Origin: Saussurea involucrata
Lineage: Eukaryota > Streptophyta > Magnoliopsida > Asterales > Asteraceae
DNA: 64,000 nt
Assembly (NCBI GenBank): GCA_033807775.1
Contig: CM066315.1
Coordinates: 4,530,501-4,594,500, forward strand
Direction of reading: 5' to 3'
Both the position numbers and the translations under genes were made by a program. The notes beneath the pieces were generated by a model. That model was not told the origin of the DNA, did no database searches, and saw only the letters and a program-made list of their open reading frames with translations. The stretch's first letter is position 1. Each line of letters opens with the position of its first letter. Shown here in pieces: positions 44,874 to 57,789 of the stretch.

Positions 44874-46549
44874 TGTAACAACCCAAAACACTTAACATGG
44901 AATATAAGTCCAAAAATCCCATAAGGGTCCCAATTTTACATCACAATACTTGATAACATACTCAAAGCTTAAAGTTCCCAAACGATTACAACCGAGATGT
45001 TTAAACTAACAACAGCTGGATCATGACGGTCTCTATTCTCGCACATCCGCCTTAAGCCTTCTCTTTCCCTTTGAACGAAGCACCTAAGCCTCCCTTTCCT
45101 GAAAATGGTTTTTAAGTTTTGAAAGCAAGGGTTAGACCATAAGGTCTAGTGAATTCCCTCCTAAAAACGCGACCACAAAACATTTTAAGAAAACACGTTT
45201 CCTTGCAAACAGCACGTAACAAGTTTGAGCTCAAACATGGGTGTACACAGTGGCATGGACCAATAACACCTTACAAAGCCAGGCACGGCAACTCAACACC
45301 TTACAAAGCCAGGCACGACAACTCAACACCTTACAAAGCCAGGCACGGCAACTCGACACCTTACAAAGCCAGGCACGGCAACTCGACACCTAACAAAGCC
45401 AGGCACGGCAACTCGGGGGTCCTCCACTGTGCAACCCGACCCTACCACAGGCATAAACATTAAAACATGTTTTAAAACTTACTCGAGGATAATCCTCCTT
45501 CCACTTGTAAGATAACACTTTTCATGCATGAGAAGACATAAATTCATGATGATCAAGTAAACTCATTTTCAGTCATATCAATTCTTCGCAATTCATTTTA
45601 AAAGATAGAATTAATGCATGAGGGAACTCACCTGGTATTCGGCTATACGACACTCTAATCGGAGCTCACTTAAACACCAAACGATCACCTGAATTGGGGT
45701 TAACAAAGGAAGTATTAGACTCCCCAATTATACTCTAAAACATTCCCCATAGTGTCTTAAGACAAACCCCTAAACCACGCCTCGAATCCAAGCCCGAACG
45801 ACCAACGAAGCAGAAACGAGAATTTCCCAACAGAGACTTACGCGGTTTGCTACGCGGTTTGCAAACCGCGTGAAAAGCCGTGTAACTCTCTGGTCGAGCA
45901 TTCTCAGTTCTGCATCCCAGGGTCAGCTCGAAAACCCACTTAACTCCTCCAAAAATGATTCCAATCGATTGATAACTTCCCAAAACAAACTCTAAAACTA
46001 TTTATACATTAAGGAAACAATCCTCATTACTTAAATCAATCAATTCCTCAATCAACCATCATGAACTACTCTTTTGAAAACACAAATCCTTTCTAAAATG
46101 AATCAACTTAAGAACCTCCATTGGAAAGGTGGAATAACACCAAGAGTTCACAAACTCCTCAAGGGAATCATCCAACACACCCTTCCAATTGGTTTTGTCT
46201 CAAAATACTTGAAGAAGAAGAGAAATCAATAAGAATCATACATCTAAACTCCATTTCCAAGACAAATCCAAGAGATGAAGATGAAGGTATACCTTGGTAG
46301 CAAATTCCTTCAATCCCACACTGAACCACCTTCTCCAAACCTTCTATTGTGGGTTTCTTGAGCTCCTTCTCCCTTCTTGAACTCTCCAGCTGACAAAATG
46401 AGGACCAAATAGGGTTTTAGGAGAGTTTTAACTTAGCTAGCTTTTCTTTTTCACAACTCACCCACAGAATTTTGAGTTTTTCTCAAAAGAGCCCCAGAAT
46501 TTCTTATTTCTGCACTAATACCACAAGAGTTGAAATATGGGGTGTTACA
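44874..46549 (-). repeat. 3' LTR of the LARD-type element
   Basis: This LTR holds a five-unit 30-bp tandem array (45265-45414) and the palindrome-rich stretch TACGCGGTTTGCAAACCGCG (about 45840-45870), which here has an additional 12-bp TACGCGGTTTGC copy compared with the other LTR. The polypurine tract (AAGGGGGAGGTGA on the minus strand, 46550-46562) adjoins it. Confidence 0.93.
45265..45414. repeat. 30-bp tandem array, five units (3' LTR)
   Basis: The unit contains ACACCTTACAAAGCCAGGCA and CGGCAACTC and is repeated five times. Units differ at one or two bases. Confidence 0.95.
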
Positions 46550-49500
46550 TCACCTCCCCCTTAACAGGATTCCGTCCTCGGAATTCCATTGCCGGACATA
46601 TGCTGCAATTTGGAGTTAACTTCTGACTTCCAATAATCACATTACCCACAGAATTTCTTAAGGAGTTGCAAATACAATTCTAGAAGATCAACTTCTTTGT
46701 CCCTCAAATTCTCGACCATCCGGCGCCAATATTTGGTTCTAACGGTACTACAAAATCCGACCCCTCAATCATTCGCATTACTTGCGAAGACGCACCAAAA
46801 GTTTTATATACTTCCCCGAGTACCTTTAATTCATTCATTATCTCCCACAATTCCTTCTATAACTGCCATTACTTCATTACAATATAGCTCGATTCAATCT
46901 CCTGTTGAAACACACTTGCAATCCCTTTGTCCGAACATACTACTCATCCAAATTACTCTCCTTAATAGAAAACGACTCTACTCGAGTTAACACCGCAATA
47001 ACCCGAATCTCTAAACGGAGACTAATCACTCCCTTCGTCGACATTACACACTATCACTCTCATATCATTACCGCATTCTCACCACCATATAACATTCATA
47101 TCAAAGGATGAACGCCCTCCTACCAAAATAGCGTTCACCTGGCACAGTTGTGTTTCCTCAAAGTCACACTGATCACACGTGTCTCAACAGCTACAAATCA
47201 ACGGTCCAAACTCACAACAATCGCTAAGCCATAATTATATTCTATACACAATTATGTCCTTCGCCCTAATCCACCGAATGGTTCCACTAACTAGGAACTG
47301 CCTCCAACGTTCACTTGCCCTCCCACACGGAGGAGTGACCAAGCTCATTCAAACTATCTCAATTAATTGAATGTTGAACGACACGCTCACGCGAACCATT
47401 CTTCCCGACAATACTGAATCTAATCCCAAGGTCTCTCGACCACGACACCACATTTGACCACTTGTTTCCATAGATCCCTCAAAAGAATGACTCACCCACA
47501 AGAACCAACTTTTAGACCGGTCGCATGAACTTAGCTTTCTCAACTCATTAACCATGACATAAACAACAATCCCTTATCTTATGCCTTAAAAAGAACAGTT
47601 CTTCAACTATAGTCCGCCCATTCAATGTCTCATGACATCTTCTTACCGCGAGTCTGTCTATACTTGATCTTTCATACCGTCATCATCTTCTCTCATGCTT
47701 ACACAAACTTTCCATCGCACACCGCTACAGCCTAACAGAACAACTTCTCCATACTTATCAGTCAAGACCTTTAGCCAAGTTCTCATAAGGTACTTAACAC
47801 CAAGAACTACCAAGAGTTCCTAACTCTCCAACACCGCCGACCCGCTCATTCTAATTCATTACATCCACGAAATACTCCAACGCTCTTGACTAAACTTCAC
47901 GACGAAGCACTACAACTTAACGGGTACAATATCCTGCTCGACAATCAAGTGAAGCATGAAAACTCACCCAAAATCCAATGGGATCGAGAAGGACAAGGGT
48001 TCTCCTGTCATCCCGTTACCAACCGCAACTTAATCTCTTGATCTCAACCTAGTATTAACGTATACCGCCCGCAAAACCACACACTTCAACCAGGCATACT
48101 CATTACCTTTGACTACTCCATTATTACATCTGAGACATACACGCTTCTTTGGTACCAAGTGCTACCACTTCCCCACGCCACTATCGCACCCCGCGACTAC
48201 ATTGCAACAAGTTAACGTGATGCCTTTATATACGCAGAAAATGTTACTTCCTTTATGCCGCCCATAACACAATTTCAAACGAAGCCAAAACGTTGCTCGA
48301 CTTTTCCCTTCCCGGGTCTAAACGAACCACATGACAAAGTCAATTACTCAAGGTACACCCGTTTCGATTACCCTAACCTTTCGTTCTTATATGGATCATC
48401 ATACCCCATAAGAAAATCACTTAAGCAATCACGATCTCTTACTTTTGTACACTCACACAAGGTGGTCAAACGTCACGTCGGATACCTACCTTTCTCCAAA
48501 CAACTTCTTACCTCTTTGTAAGAAAACTCAACAAGATAGCCACACTATAGTTACTTCTCCAATACCAACCTCCCGACAAATATCCAACAAAACGGTCACT
48601 GATTCGACATCGACAATCGACATGCAATTGTTCAGTCGCCTCACGACGAACAAGGATTCTCGAAAGAATCTATTTCTCCTAACTCCCGAACCAGTTCTCG
48701 TTCCTCGTTAACTCCTCGCAATCTATCTTCGCTGTGCTAGACACCTTACACATAAGCTAATCATCCAAACCTCAATGGACATTACATTCACATTGGTGGT
48801 CTTCCGTTCTCCCAATGCCCTCACAAGGTGTTCCTATACCATATCCTTAACACATTCTCGAACAACCTCACTCGTTCGCCCGCAACGGGTTCATTCTCAC
48901 GCTTCAATCTCCTGACAAAACCTCCACATTAATGGACTACATGATGATTTCATTCTTTCCTGACAATCTAGGATTCCTAACATAACCCACTTCGTCCTAC
49001 GCCTTATAACCAACTTATACCCCACCGTTCTCCCTCGAGAGAGACTAAACACAAGATCTTTCTTAGCAAGATCTAATTATCAAACCATCTCAGTACTCTA
49101 ACTCGAAACCGAAAACATTACATTAGGTAACGTAACGCTACTGATTTCTATTCCACCAACATAAACACTTTGGCCATTTCAACTTTACCGCGATTAAAAC
49201 TATTCTCACATATCCCGACAATAGTTCAAACTACACTCATACCAACATTCCAGATTCACTGCCCAAGACTCCAGGTATTCACCTACTTACTCTAACGGAA
49301 CACTATGGTCATAACTTGACCACATCTTATACAACTAGCAATTTAACTCACAAAGCCCTTTCCTTGGCTTAAATCGTAACATCCTCCCCCGACCTAGCGA
49401 GTTCATAGCCTTCATGCACAATGACACAACGATTGAAATCATTTTGCGCACTTTTAAGAAACACGATAGATGCAAAAGTATAAAGCGAGTTTGAGTATGC

Positions 49501-50736
49501 ATGAAACAACATTACTCAAGATGAATAGTAAAACACAACGATCGCAAGGATCACTTACAGGCACTCTTACGATAATTCGTAACCCTGTCCATCCAAATCG
49601 ATGCCGACACTACGATTGTCTTCAATGAAACCCTTTCGCATATGACCGGAAATTTTTCGAACGAAATTACATACCCAAAGTGGGTCTGTCAACTCCAATA
49701 CTCGTTCTTATAATAATAACAAGTCAATACTCATTTTGTTTATAAACAAAACCTCTCAATAAAACGTTTTCAATATTTTCATAACGAAGATTCTCTCCCC
49801 AAATAAAAGTGTGAAGTAATTCGTAGATTTCTAAGTTCAAAGCTTTATCGTATAGTGAAAACAAATTTATCCTTTACCAATAAAAAAAACACACACTTGC
49901 GAGTGTCAACTCATTTCTCAAAACAAGAAAAGTTTGTTATGCACGTACATGCCTTTAACATGAAAGAACTTGTGTAATAAGTTTAATGACACAATGCATG
50001 AAATTTAATATGCAATTGAAGGCTATTCACTCTAACCAAGTCAACCGTTGCACTCACTTCAACTCTTCACTGATACCTCACTAAGACCAACAACCGCTTT
50101 CTTACTTATGCTACAACTTGTGGCACAAGTGCTCCACAATCCACTTGATCGACCGCTCAACATGGTTTACCAAACTTACCAGTTATCTCACCTCCTACTC
50201 TTATGCATACTTCAAAACAACACTGATCTCCTTCATTCAATAACCTTGCCACCCCAACCGTTTGACTAAGGAATCCAGAACTAAATTCCCTCCCTCAATC
50301 TTGAATTGAAGGTTTTCAAGATGCCAACATAATTCTCGCTTCCTATCCCAGAGAGTTTACCTCTAGACAGCTCATCAACATTCTAGACAACACTTCTTCT
50401 AGAAGTTACAAACACCACATCACAAGGGATCTCCCATAACACATCAACTATTTGCTATCAAACACAAGGTTAGAACCTTCTACATACTTCCACACTCACC
50501 ACCCATCCTGACAATAGCGATTGATTACACCCATGCACCTGTAAGTCCATAATAGCATTGGCCAGATGCTATTTGAATTTACCTTACATGAGGGTTCTCA
50601 CTACCATTGTCAAGACATCCTACGATTAAGGTCTTTCCTAATGGCTTCCTATATCTCGGTTGTGTCCCTATTCTCAAGTTTAAGTTTAGGCACATTCGGT
50701 CACCTAAACCCCTTAAACTGCGGCTATGATACCATT
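46550..50736 (-). other. Non-coding interior of the LARD-type element
   Basis: These 4187 bases contain no frame longer than about 100 codons on either strand and no motif I recognise, apart from the PPT at 46550-46562 and the PBS at 50718-50734 (TGGTATCATAGCC on the minus strand, two bases from the LTR). The plus strand is markedly poor in G and rich in C, so the element transcript would be G-rich over C. Short stretches next to the PPT (GAATTCCGAGGACGGAATCC on the minus strand) resemble the end of chromovirus pol. Confidence 0.85.
50718..50734 (-). promoter_or_regulatory. Primer-binding site of the LARD-type element
   Basis: On the minus strand it reads TGGTATCATAGCCGCAG, a variant of the initiator-Met PBS (TGGTATCAGAGC), two bases inside the 5' LTR border. 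Confidence 0.85.
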
Positions 50737-52399
50737 TGTAACAACCCAAAACACTTAACATAGAATATAAGTCCAAAAAGCCCATAAGGGTCCCAATTTT
50801 ACATCACAATACTTGATAACATACTCAAAGCTTAAAGTTCCCAAACGATTACAACCGAGATGTTTAAACTAACAATAGCTGGATCATGACGGTCTCTATT
50901 CTCGCACATCCGCCTTAAGCCTTCTCTTTCCCTTTGAACGAAGCACCTAAGCCTCCCTTTCCTGAAAATGGTTTTTAAGTTTTGAAAGCAAGGGTTAGAC
51001 CATAAGGTCTAGTGAATTCCCTCCTAAAAACGCGACCACAAAACATTTTAAGAAAACATGTTTCCTTGCAAACAACACATAACAAGTTTGAGCTCAAACA
51101 TGGGTGTACAAGTGGCATGGACCAATAACACCTTACAAAGCCAGGCACGGCAACTCAACACCTTACAAAGCCAGGCACGGCAACTCGACACCTTACAAAG
51201 CCAGGCACGGCAACTCGACACCTTACAAAGCCAGGCACGGCAACTCGACACCTAACAAAGCCAGGCACGGCAACTCGGGGGTCCTCCACTGTGCAACCCA
51301 ACTCTACCACAGGCATAAACATTAAAACATGTTTTAAAACTTACTCGAGGATAATCCTCCTTCCACTTGTAAGATAACACTTTTCATGCATGAGAAGACA
51401 TAAATTCATGATGATCAAGTAAACTCATTTTCAGTCATATCAATTCTTCGCAATTCATTTTAAAAGATAGAACTAATGCATGAGGGAACTCACCTGGTAT
51501 TCGGCTATACGACACTCTAATCGGAGCTCACTTAAACACCAAACGATCACCTGAATTGGGGTTAACAAAGGAAGTATTAGACTCCCCAATTATACTCTAA
51601 AACATTCCCCATAGTGTCTTAAGACAAACCCCTAAACCACGCCTCGAATCCAAGCCCGAACGACCAACGAAGCAGAAACGAGAATTTCCCAACAGAGACT
51701 TACGCGGTTTGCAAACCGCGTGAAAAGCCGCGTAACTCTCTGGTCGAGCATTCTCAGTTCTGCATCCCAGGGTCAGCTCGAAAACCCACTTAACTCCTCC
51801 AAAAATGATTCCAATCGATTGATAACTTCCCAAAACAAACTCTAAAACTATTTATACATTAAGGAAACAATCCTCATTACTTAAATCAATCAATTCCTCA
51901 ATCAACCATCATGAACTACTCTTTTGAAAACACAAATCCTTTCTAAAATGAATCAACTTAAGAACCTCCATTGGAAAGGTGGAATAACACCAAGAGTTCA
52001 CAAACTCCTCAAGGGAATCATCCAACACACCCTTCCAATTGGTTTTGTCTCAAAATACTTGAAGAAGAAGAGAAATCAATAAGAATCATACATCTAAACT
52101 CCATTTCCAAGACAAATCCAAGAGATGAAGATGAAGGTATACCTTGGTAGCAAATTCCTTCAATCCCTCACTGAACCACCTTCTCCAAACCTTCCATTGT
52201 GGGTTTCTTGAGCTCCTTCTCCCTTCTTGAACTCTCCAGCCGACAAAATGAGGACCAAATAGGGTTTTAGGAGAGTTTTAACTTAGCTAGCTTTTCTTTT
52301 TCACAACTCACCCACAGAATTTTGAGTTTTTCTCAAAAGAGCCCCAGAATTTCTTATTTCTGCACTAATACCACAAGAGTTGAAATATGGGGTGTTACA
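50737..52399 (-). repeat. 5' LTR of the LARD-type element
   Basis: This LTR is nearly identical to the one at 44874-46549. The 30-bp array is at 51127-51276 and the palindrome CGCGGTTTGCAAACCGCG, present once, is at about 51703-51720. Confidence 0.93.
51127..51276. repeat. 30-bp tandem array, five units (5' LTR)
   Basis: Same unit and copy number as in the other LTR. The plus-strand reading (YKARHGNST repeats) is a by-product of unit length. Confidence 0.95.
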
Positions 52400-53335
52400 T
52401 CAACCATCAAGTGAATCCACCAACCAAACACTTCTAGTGTTGCCAAAGTGAGCCTCACTCTTCATTTCATCCAAAGAGAGGGAAAAGGTTTAGGTAAGGG
52501 TTGTGTAAAACCCTAGAAAGTGTAGAAATCTCACCAAAACGAAAGTGAGAAGAAGGGTTCTAACCCCCATCCATAATTACTTGATAAGAACCGAGAGAGA
52601 AGCTTTGGTTTACAAGATTTATGGCTTCAAGAGTTTCAAAAACGATTTAGAGGGTTAGGGTTCGGTTTGAGAGAGTTTAGAGGGAGAGAGGTGGAATAGA
52701 GATGAAAGAAGGCTGCGAGTCGTGGGTTTAAAGCCTTCTGGAGCCCGACGGCGAGAGTGACACCGCGATAGTGACACTGTCACTATCGCCGGGCATAATC
52801 GCCCGCTACCCAAAATACTCGCGGTACATTTTCGGCGAAAGTGACACTGCGAAAGTGACCATGTCACTCTCGCGAGTGTCATACTCGCTGGACTTGTACC
52901 GAGCCCAAACTTGACCAATTTCTCGAGAGATCCAATTAGCATTACGTGTCCCACCTTCCAATGCAACACATTGTCCTTCTAATAATCCTAAATAGACTTA
53001 TTTACAATCCGAGTTAGAATTTTCGGGGTGTTACAGATCTTAAATACTTATTTTTTAATGAAATTTGAACTTAAGATTATCTTTTGAATTCTCATGGCAT
53101 CATTTTTGTTAATTATTGGTGATATATTGGTACACAAATTGTTGGATTTATTCTCAAATAATTTAAGGTTTTGAAAAAATATATCAAATTTAATCCTAAA
53201 CAATTTAGAGAAAAAGGTTTCTGAAAAGACATAATTGCCCTTCCTATTTGAGACCCTGGTATCGAGGAGGAGAGTAAAAGATCAGGAGGAAATATGTATG
53301 ACAAATCCAGAGATGTTGGTGGCATTTAATATAAA

Positions 53336-54639
53336 GAGTAAACTACACTTTTGGTTCATGTGGTTTAGTGTTTATAACACATTTGGTTCCTACAGTTTAA
53401 AAATTACACTTTAGCCACTACAGTTTGCCATTCGGTCCTGATTTGATCCCTCATCGTTAAGTCCGTTTAAAAACTCATTTAAGGGTAGGGGTATTTTTGT
53501 CTTTTTTATTTACAGGGAGAATTTTTACAATTCTTTTAAAACTATTGGGACCAAATTGTAATTTGTCTAATTTAAGTTAATATTTTATATATTAATATAT
53601 ATATATATATATATATATGCCTATATACATACGCACTTGTAGAGGGTCACGACATATCTCTCCGGCTCCTCCCCATCCCTCTCCGGCAACCACACCACAC
53701 CGACATACATGGCCCAAACTCGGAGACAAAACTCGAGATCTAGTTATGCGATTCTAGACACATGACCAAACTCGGAGACAAAACTCGTCGGCCACAACAT
53801 CAACGACGGACAAAATCTCCGTCCAAATCACAGACACTTGATGTATACCTTCACTCCATGAAAGATGAAACCAAAATCGAGACCTGGTTCCCGATGAACA
53901 TCGATTAACTGCCTCTATCTCTGACTCTCTCTCTCTCTTCAAACTGCTCTCTCTCTCTCTCTCTATGTCTCTCTCTGTCGGTCTGTGATTTGGAGGTGGT
54001 GGGTTGTGGCGGCGGCGGTAGTGGTGGCTGGTGGTGGGGGTGGGTTTCTTGGTGAGATTGTGTGTAATTTGATGTGGGTTTTTGGTGATTTTCAAAAACT
54101 TGTTGGTAATTTATATATTACCCACTTCAGTTCTTTTGTTTCTGTTCAAATTTCCGATATACCCATTTGGATTAATTTCCCAAAACCTCGAATTTGTTTA
54201 TTGATCAGAAATCGAAACACTATGAATAATTAGATGGGTAATTGTTGTGTTGTATCTTCTACTACTGATTCGAATTTCTAGAAGAAAAAGGGAAGAAAAA
54301 ACCGAACCCATTTGCTTTAGACCATGGTGGTACGATTCCATCTGGAAATGGATACAAATCTTATGAAGATGATAGTGTTGTGTATATATATATATGTGTG
54401 TGTATATATAATACAATATAATATAAAATATATTTTTTATTTTTTTAACAGAAAAAGACAAAAAAGTGTAAAAAGACTAAAGTACCCCTCACTTAACTAA
54501 GTTTTTTAATGGACTTAACGACGAGGGACCAAATCCGGACCAAATAGCAAACTGCAGTGGCTAAAGTGTAATTTTTAAATTGTAGGGACCAAATGTGTTA
54601 TAAACACTAAACCACAGGGACCAAAAATGTAGTTTACTC
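53336..54639. mobile_element. Mutator-like element with about 190-bp inverted termini and perfect 9-bp TSD
   Basis: The left end GAGTAAACTACACTTTTGGT and the right end ACCAAAAATGTAGTTTACTC are inverted over about 190 bp, including GTGTTTATAACACATTTGGT. Identical TAATATAAA duplications flank it (53327-53335 and 54640-54648). The 1.3 kb element has no transposase. Its interior (about 53640-54240) is richer in GC and contains CTCCGGCTCCTCCCCATCCC, a CT microsatellite and a GGTGGCGG-type run, and might be captured host sequence. It has no long frame. Confidence 0.92.
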
Positions 54640-54733
54640 TAATATAAATTATCATTTTCTACCAACAACCCACACACAAAAAACAAACCTTATCACCATC
54701 ACTATTATTTCCATTTATAAAGGGCTATTTTAA

Positions 54734-55370
54734 GAGCATCTCCCGTGCATAAGCTATAAAAGCTTTTTACTATTTACAAAAATTCTTTGTAAAGACTTAA
54801 TTGTATTGGGTAGAATGACTTTTTAAAAGCTTTTTGAAGAAAGGGTTATAGTTTTAAAAGCTTTTACATAATAGATTTTCAACATTTTCATTTTACACCC
54901 CTTAATTTTTTATTTTATCCACACTTTCAGTATAATTTCATTTTAAACCTTAATACCTTTTGATTAATTAATTTAATTCATTAAATATCTATAATAAAAC
55001 CAAATATATTTTATAACAAAACACATTATTAAATTTTTCTTCAAGACGAAATGACACCAATATCAAATACCAAAAAAATATAATTCATTCAACGTCTTTC
55101 ATTTTTTTAACGAATTGATTTTTTTGTCCTTGTCATTATATTTATCTATCAATGTCAAGTAAATTTTAAAATGTCAAATTAAATTAGGGGTATTTATAAA
55201 CATTTTACATAGTTGGGGTAGAATATAATAAAATTGATGAAAAAACTTTTGAAAAACCTTTTTGCATTGGAGAAGATTTGTAACAATAGGTTTTTGTTAA
55301 AAAATGTTAGTGGAAAAATGAGGTGCCAAAAGTAAAAAATCTTGTAATAGCTTATGCATTGTGGATGCTC
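54734..55370. mobile_element. Tourist-like MITE, 637 bp
   Basis: The ends GAGCATCTCCCGTGCATAAG and CTTATGCATTGTGGATGCTC are inverted and flanked by TAA at 54731-54733 and 55371-55373. The ends are related to those of the MITE at 40879. No coding sequence is present. Confidence 0.87.
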
Positions 55371-55373
55371 TAA

Positions 55374-57051
55374 GTATACCCCTACCATCTTGTATACCCC
55401 ATCCCTCACATACTTTAATTTTTTATTTTTTTATTTGAAATTTACATTTCACACCCTTTTACTTATCTAATTAATTTACTTTATACCTTTTAGTTTTTTA
55501 TTTTTCATTTTACACTTTCATTATATTAAAACATATAATCATATACTAACTAAAATACGTTCAAAAAATACTTTTTAATTTTAACAAGTTACACCATTAT
55601 ATTCGTCTCGTTGATACATTTGAAATGAGCCCAACATTGAATATTTTTTGATTTAATTATATAATTATATATCATATATACTACATAAAACGTAGTTTTT
55701 AACATATATATATATATATTATATACAAGAATGAAACGACACTTAATGTTGAAATTTAAGTCGTATGACTTTTGATGCTATACGTACATGTCTCACAACT
55801 ACTAACCTTTACGTCCCCAATTATACAAAGCACCGAGTTACATTTTATACCCTTTAGAAATTAGTTATTTAATTTACTTTTAATTCCTTACTTTTTTATT
55901 TTTTATTTTACACTCTTATCATATTAACATAAATATACGTATATGAACAAAAATACATTTCTTTTTTTACAAATTACACCATTGTAATCGTGGCCTTTTG
56001 GATTTAATCATATTATTAAATATCATGAACATGTACGAATTAATTTCTTTTATATCTCTTACATTATTCATTTTCAAGAATGACATATCGAGATTTTTTT
56101 TAAATTCGTACATTTTACGCTCTTATCTATATTTATCTATTATATACCTTTAAAATTATTCCATTTACGGTTACACTTTATATAATTATAATTAGTTATT
56201 TAATTTACTTTATATCATTTCTCCTTTCATTTTACATCCTTATCATATCAACATACATAAACTAAAGTACATTTACTTTAATGGTCGGTTTCGGGTTAAT
56301 GTCGGTCGGATTCAAGTTATTCATTTTTCGGGTTTCGGATTGCTTCGGGTCGGAATGATCAGTTTCGGGTTAATGTCTGTCGGATTCGGGTATTATTATA
56401 ATACGAAAAATATTTATAAATTCAATCGATTTTGAGGATGAATTCAATCAAACGAGAGACTGATGAAACCGAAAATAAGTTTAAAATTTTAAAAACATTT
56501 TGACCGACTATAATTTACGATTTTCTAAAGATAATTAGATAAATAAATTTGTTTATATAACAATTAAAATATATATTTATTTTATTTCGGGTTTTCGGAC
56601 GGATCGGGGGTCCAATTTTTTTTTTAAAATATATGTTTATCGAACGAATATTGTTTCAATTTTTTGACCAATTAACCATATTGACCTTCAAATCAATAAC
56701 GTATCGAAGAGACGATTATAATGGTGTAATTTGTTAAAATTAAAACGTATTTTTATGTAGTATATATGATATATAATTAAATAATTAAATCAAAAAATAT
56801 TCAATATTAGGCTCATTTCGAACGTATCGAATAGAAAATTATAATGGTGTAATTTGTTAAAATTAAAACGTATTTTTAACGTATTTTAGCTAATATACGA
56901 TTTTATGTGTTAATATGATAAATGTGTAAAATGAAAATTAAAAAAGTAAAAGGTATAAAGTAAACTAATTAAATAATTTTAGGGGTATAAAATATAAATG
57001 TTTAATTGGTTTTTGGTTTGTGAGAGGGCCGAAATATAAAAATACTATTGA

Positions 57052-57115
<64 letters not shown>

Positions 57116-57129
57116 TAAACCAATAGAAA
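55374..57129. other. AT-rich region with long inverted repeats and a TA/TG microsatellite
   Basis: No gene is seen. A left arm (about 55430-55720, with ATTGAATATTTTTTGATTTA) pairs with a right arm (about 56745-57000, with TAAATCAAAAAATATTCAAT). Parts of the arm (TTTACACTCTTATCATATTAAC, ACACCATT.TAATCG) recur inside near 55850-56000 and 56650-56740, so the element is nested or multimeric. GGTCGGTTTCGGGTTAATGTC motifs at 56280-56400 look like hAT subterminal repeats. A TA/TG microsatellite lies at 57056-57112. Confidence 0.6.
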
Positions 57130-57374
57130 TGTAATAACCCTGAAAATTAAGTACCTGTTAAAGGAAAGAAGAAACAAAACACAATAGAATGGAGGGAATG
57201 AATCGTAATTCTCATTAATTATAAGCCCTTTAAATAGGAATGGTTTACAAAGAGATAATCATGAGATACCAAGTTCTAATCTAACTCTAATGTGTATATC
57301 TCTATCTCTATCTCTATCTCTAACTTTATCATTATCGTCTTATACTTTGACGATGGCACATTTATCCTACAACA
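57130..57374 (-). mobile_element. LTR of the decayed copia element
   Basis: The block starts TGTAATAACCCTG and ends ATCCTACAACA on the plus strand. It is followed by CTCCCCCTTG, the complement of a polypurine tract, so it is the 3' LTR of a minus-strand element. It is about 245 bp long and contains a TCTATC microsatellite. Confidence 0.75.
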
Positions 57375-57416
57375 CTCCCCCTTGTGCCGAGTCAAATGAG
57401 TGAAGGTGCACAATTG

Positions 57417-57675
57417 TTGCCTCGTTAAAACCTTACGCCAAAATAAAAACCCAGTGGGAAAAATAAAAATATGACGAAGGAAAGAGTACAACGCACTAGC
57501 TTATTTCTAATACAAAGACTTTTACTTTAGTCTAATTCTCTCTTAGATTCGTACATTAATCATGAGAGTTAAAAAACATGATGGTATATAAAATGTTGCC
57601 TCACTAAAACCTTACACCAAGGAACAAAACCCAATGGGAAAAATAAAACCTTGGTTGAAGGAAAGAGCACAACAT
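57417..57675. repeat. Imperfect direct repeat beside the copia 3' LTR
   Basis: TTGCCTCGTTAAAACCTTAC...CAGTGGGAAAAATAAAA...GAAGGAAAGAG at about 57417-57487 recurs with changes at about 57597-57667. Confidence 0.8.
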
Positions 57676-57789
57676 ACCAATATTACATATATAGTAGACT
57701 CTCCCTTTTGTCTACTACTCCCCCTGATTTGTGCATTAATCAAATGAGGTTTAAAACATTTCCATTTTAATATTTTCTACATGTTTCCC

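Larger units (their letters stand above)
44874..52399 (-). mobile_element. LARD-type non-coding LTR retrotransposon, apparently complete
   Basis: Two LTRs, 44874-46549 (1676 bp) and 50737-52399 (1663 bp), start TGTAACAACCC and end GGGGTGTTACA. Perfect TCAAC target duplications lie at 44869-44873 and 52400-52404. The Met-type PBS and the polypurine tract place the element on the minus strand. By eye the LTRs differ only by a dozen or so substitutions and a few small indels, so insertion was recent. The 4.2 kb interior has no recognisable gag or pol. Its layout fits a large retrotransposon derivative mobilised in trans by a gypsy element. Confidence 0.93.
42742..53035 (-). mobile_element. Solo LTR (about 2.76 kb) interrupted by a nested LTR element
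   Basis: The block starts TGTAACACCCACAAATTTGG and ends TTTTCGGGGTGTTACA, with perfect 5-bp target duplications GATCT (42737-42741 and 53036-53040). Removing the nested element and its duplication (44874-52404) leaves a 2763-bp LTR without coding sequence. I take it as minus orientation because GCTTGAACTCACTAGGCGTA then reads as in other gypsy LTRs. A 99-bp stretch (ATTACACCTTACTGCC...) is tandemly doubled at 43748 and 43847. A CpG-rich block with GACACTGTCACTATCGC lies at 52740-52890. Confidence 0.9.

Noticed and set aside
45149..45463. 104-codon frame with YKARHGNST repeats, as a secreted repeat peptide
   Set aside because: It comes from the 30-bp tandem array in the LTR; the same array reads differently in other frames and occurs in both LTRs.
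46550..50736. A hidden protein-coding gene in the LARD interior
   Set aside because: No frame exceeds about 100 codons, none has recognisable motifs, and the frames fit expectation for C-rich, G-poor sequence.
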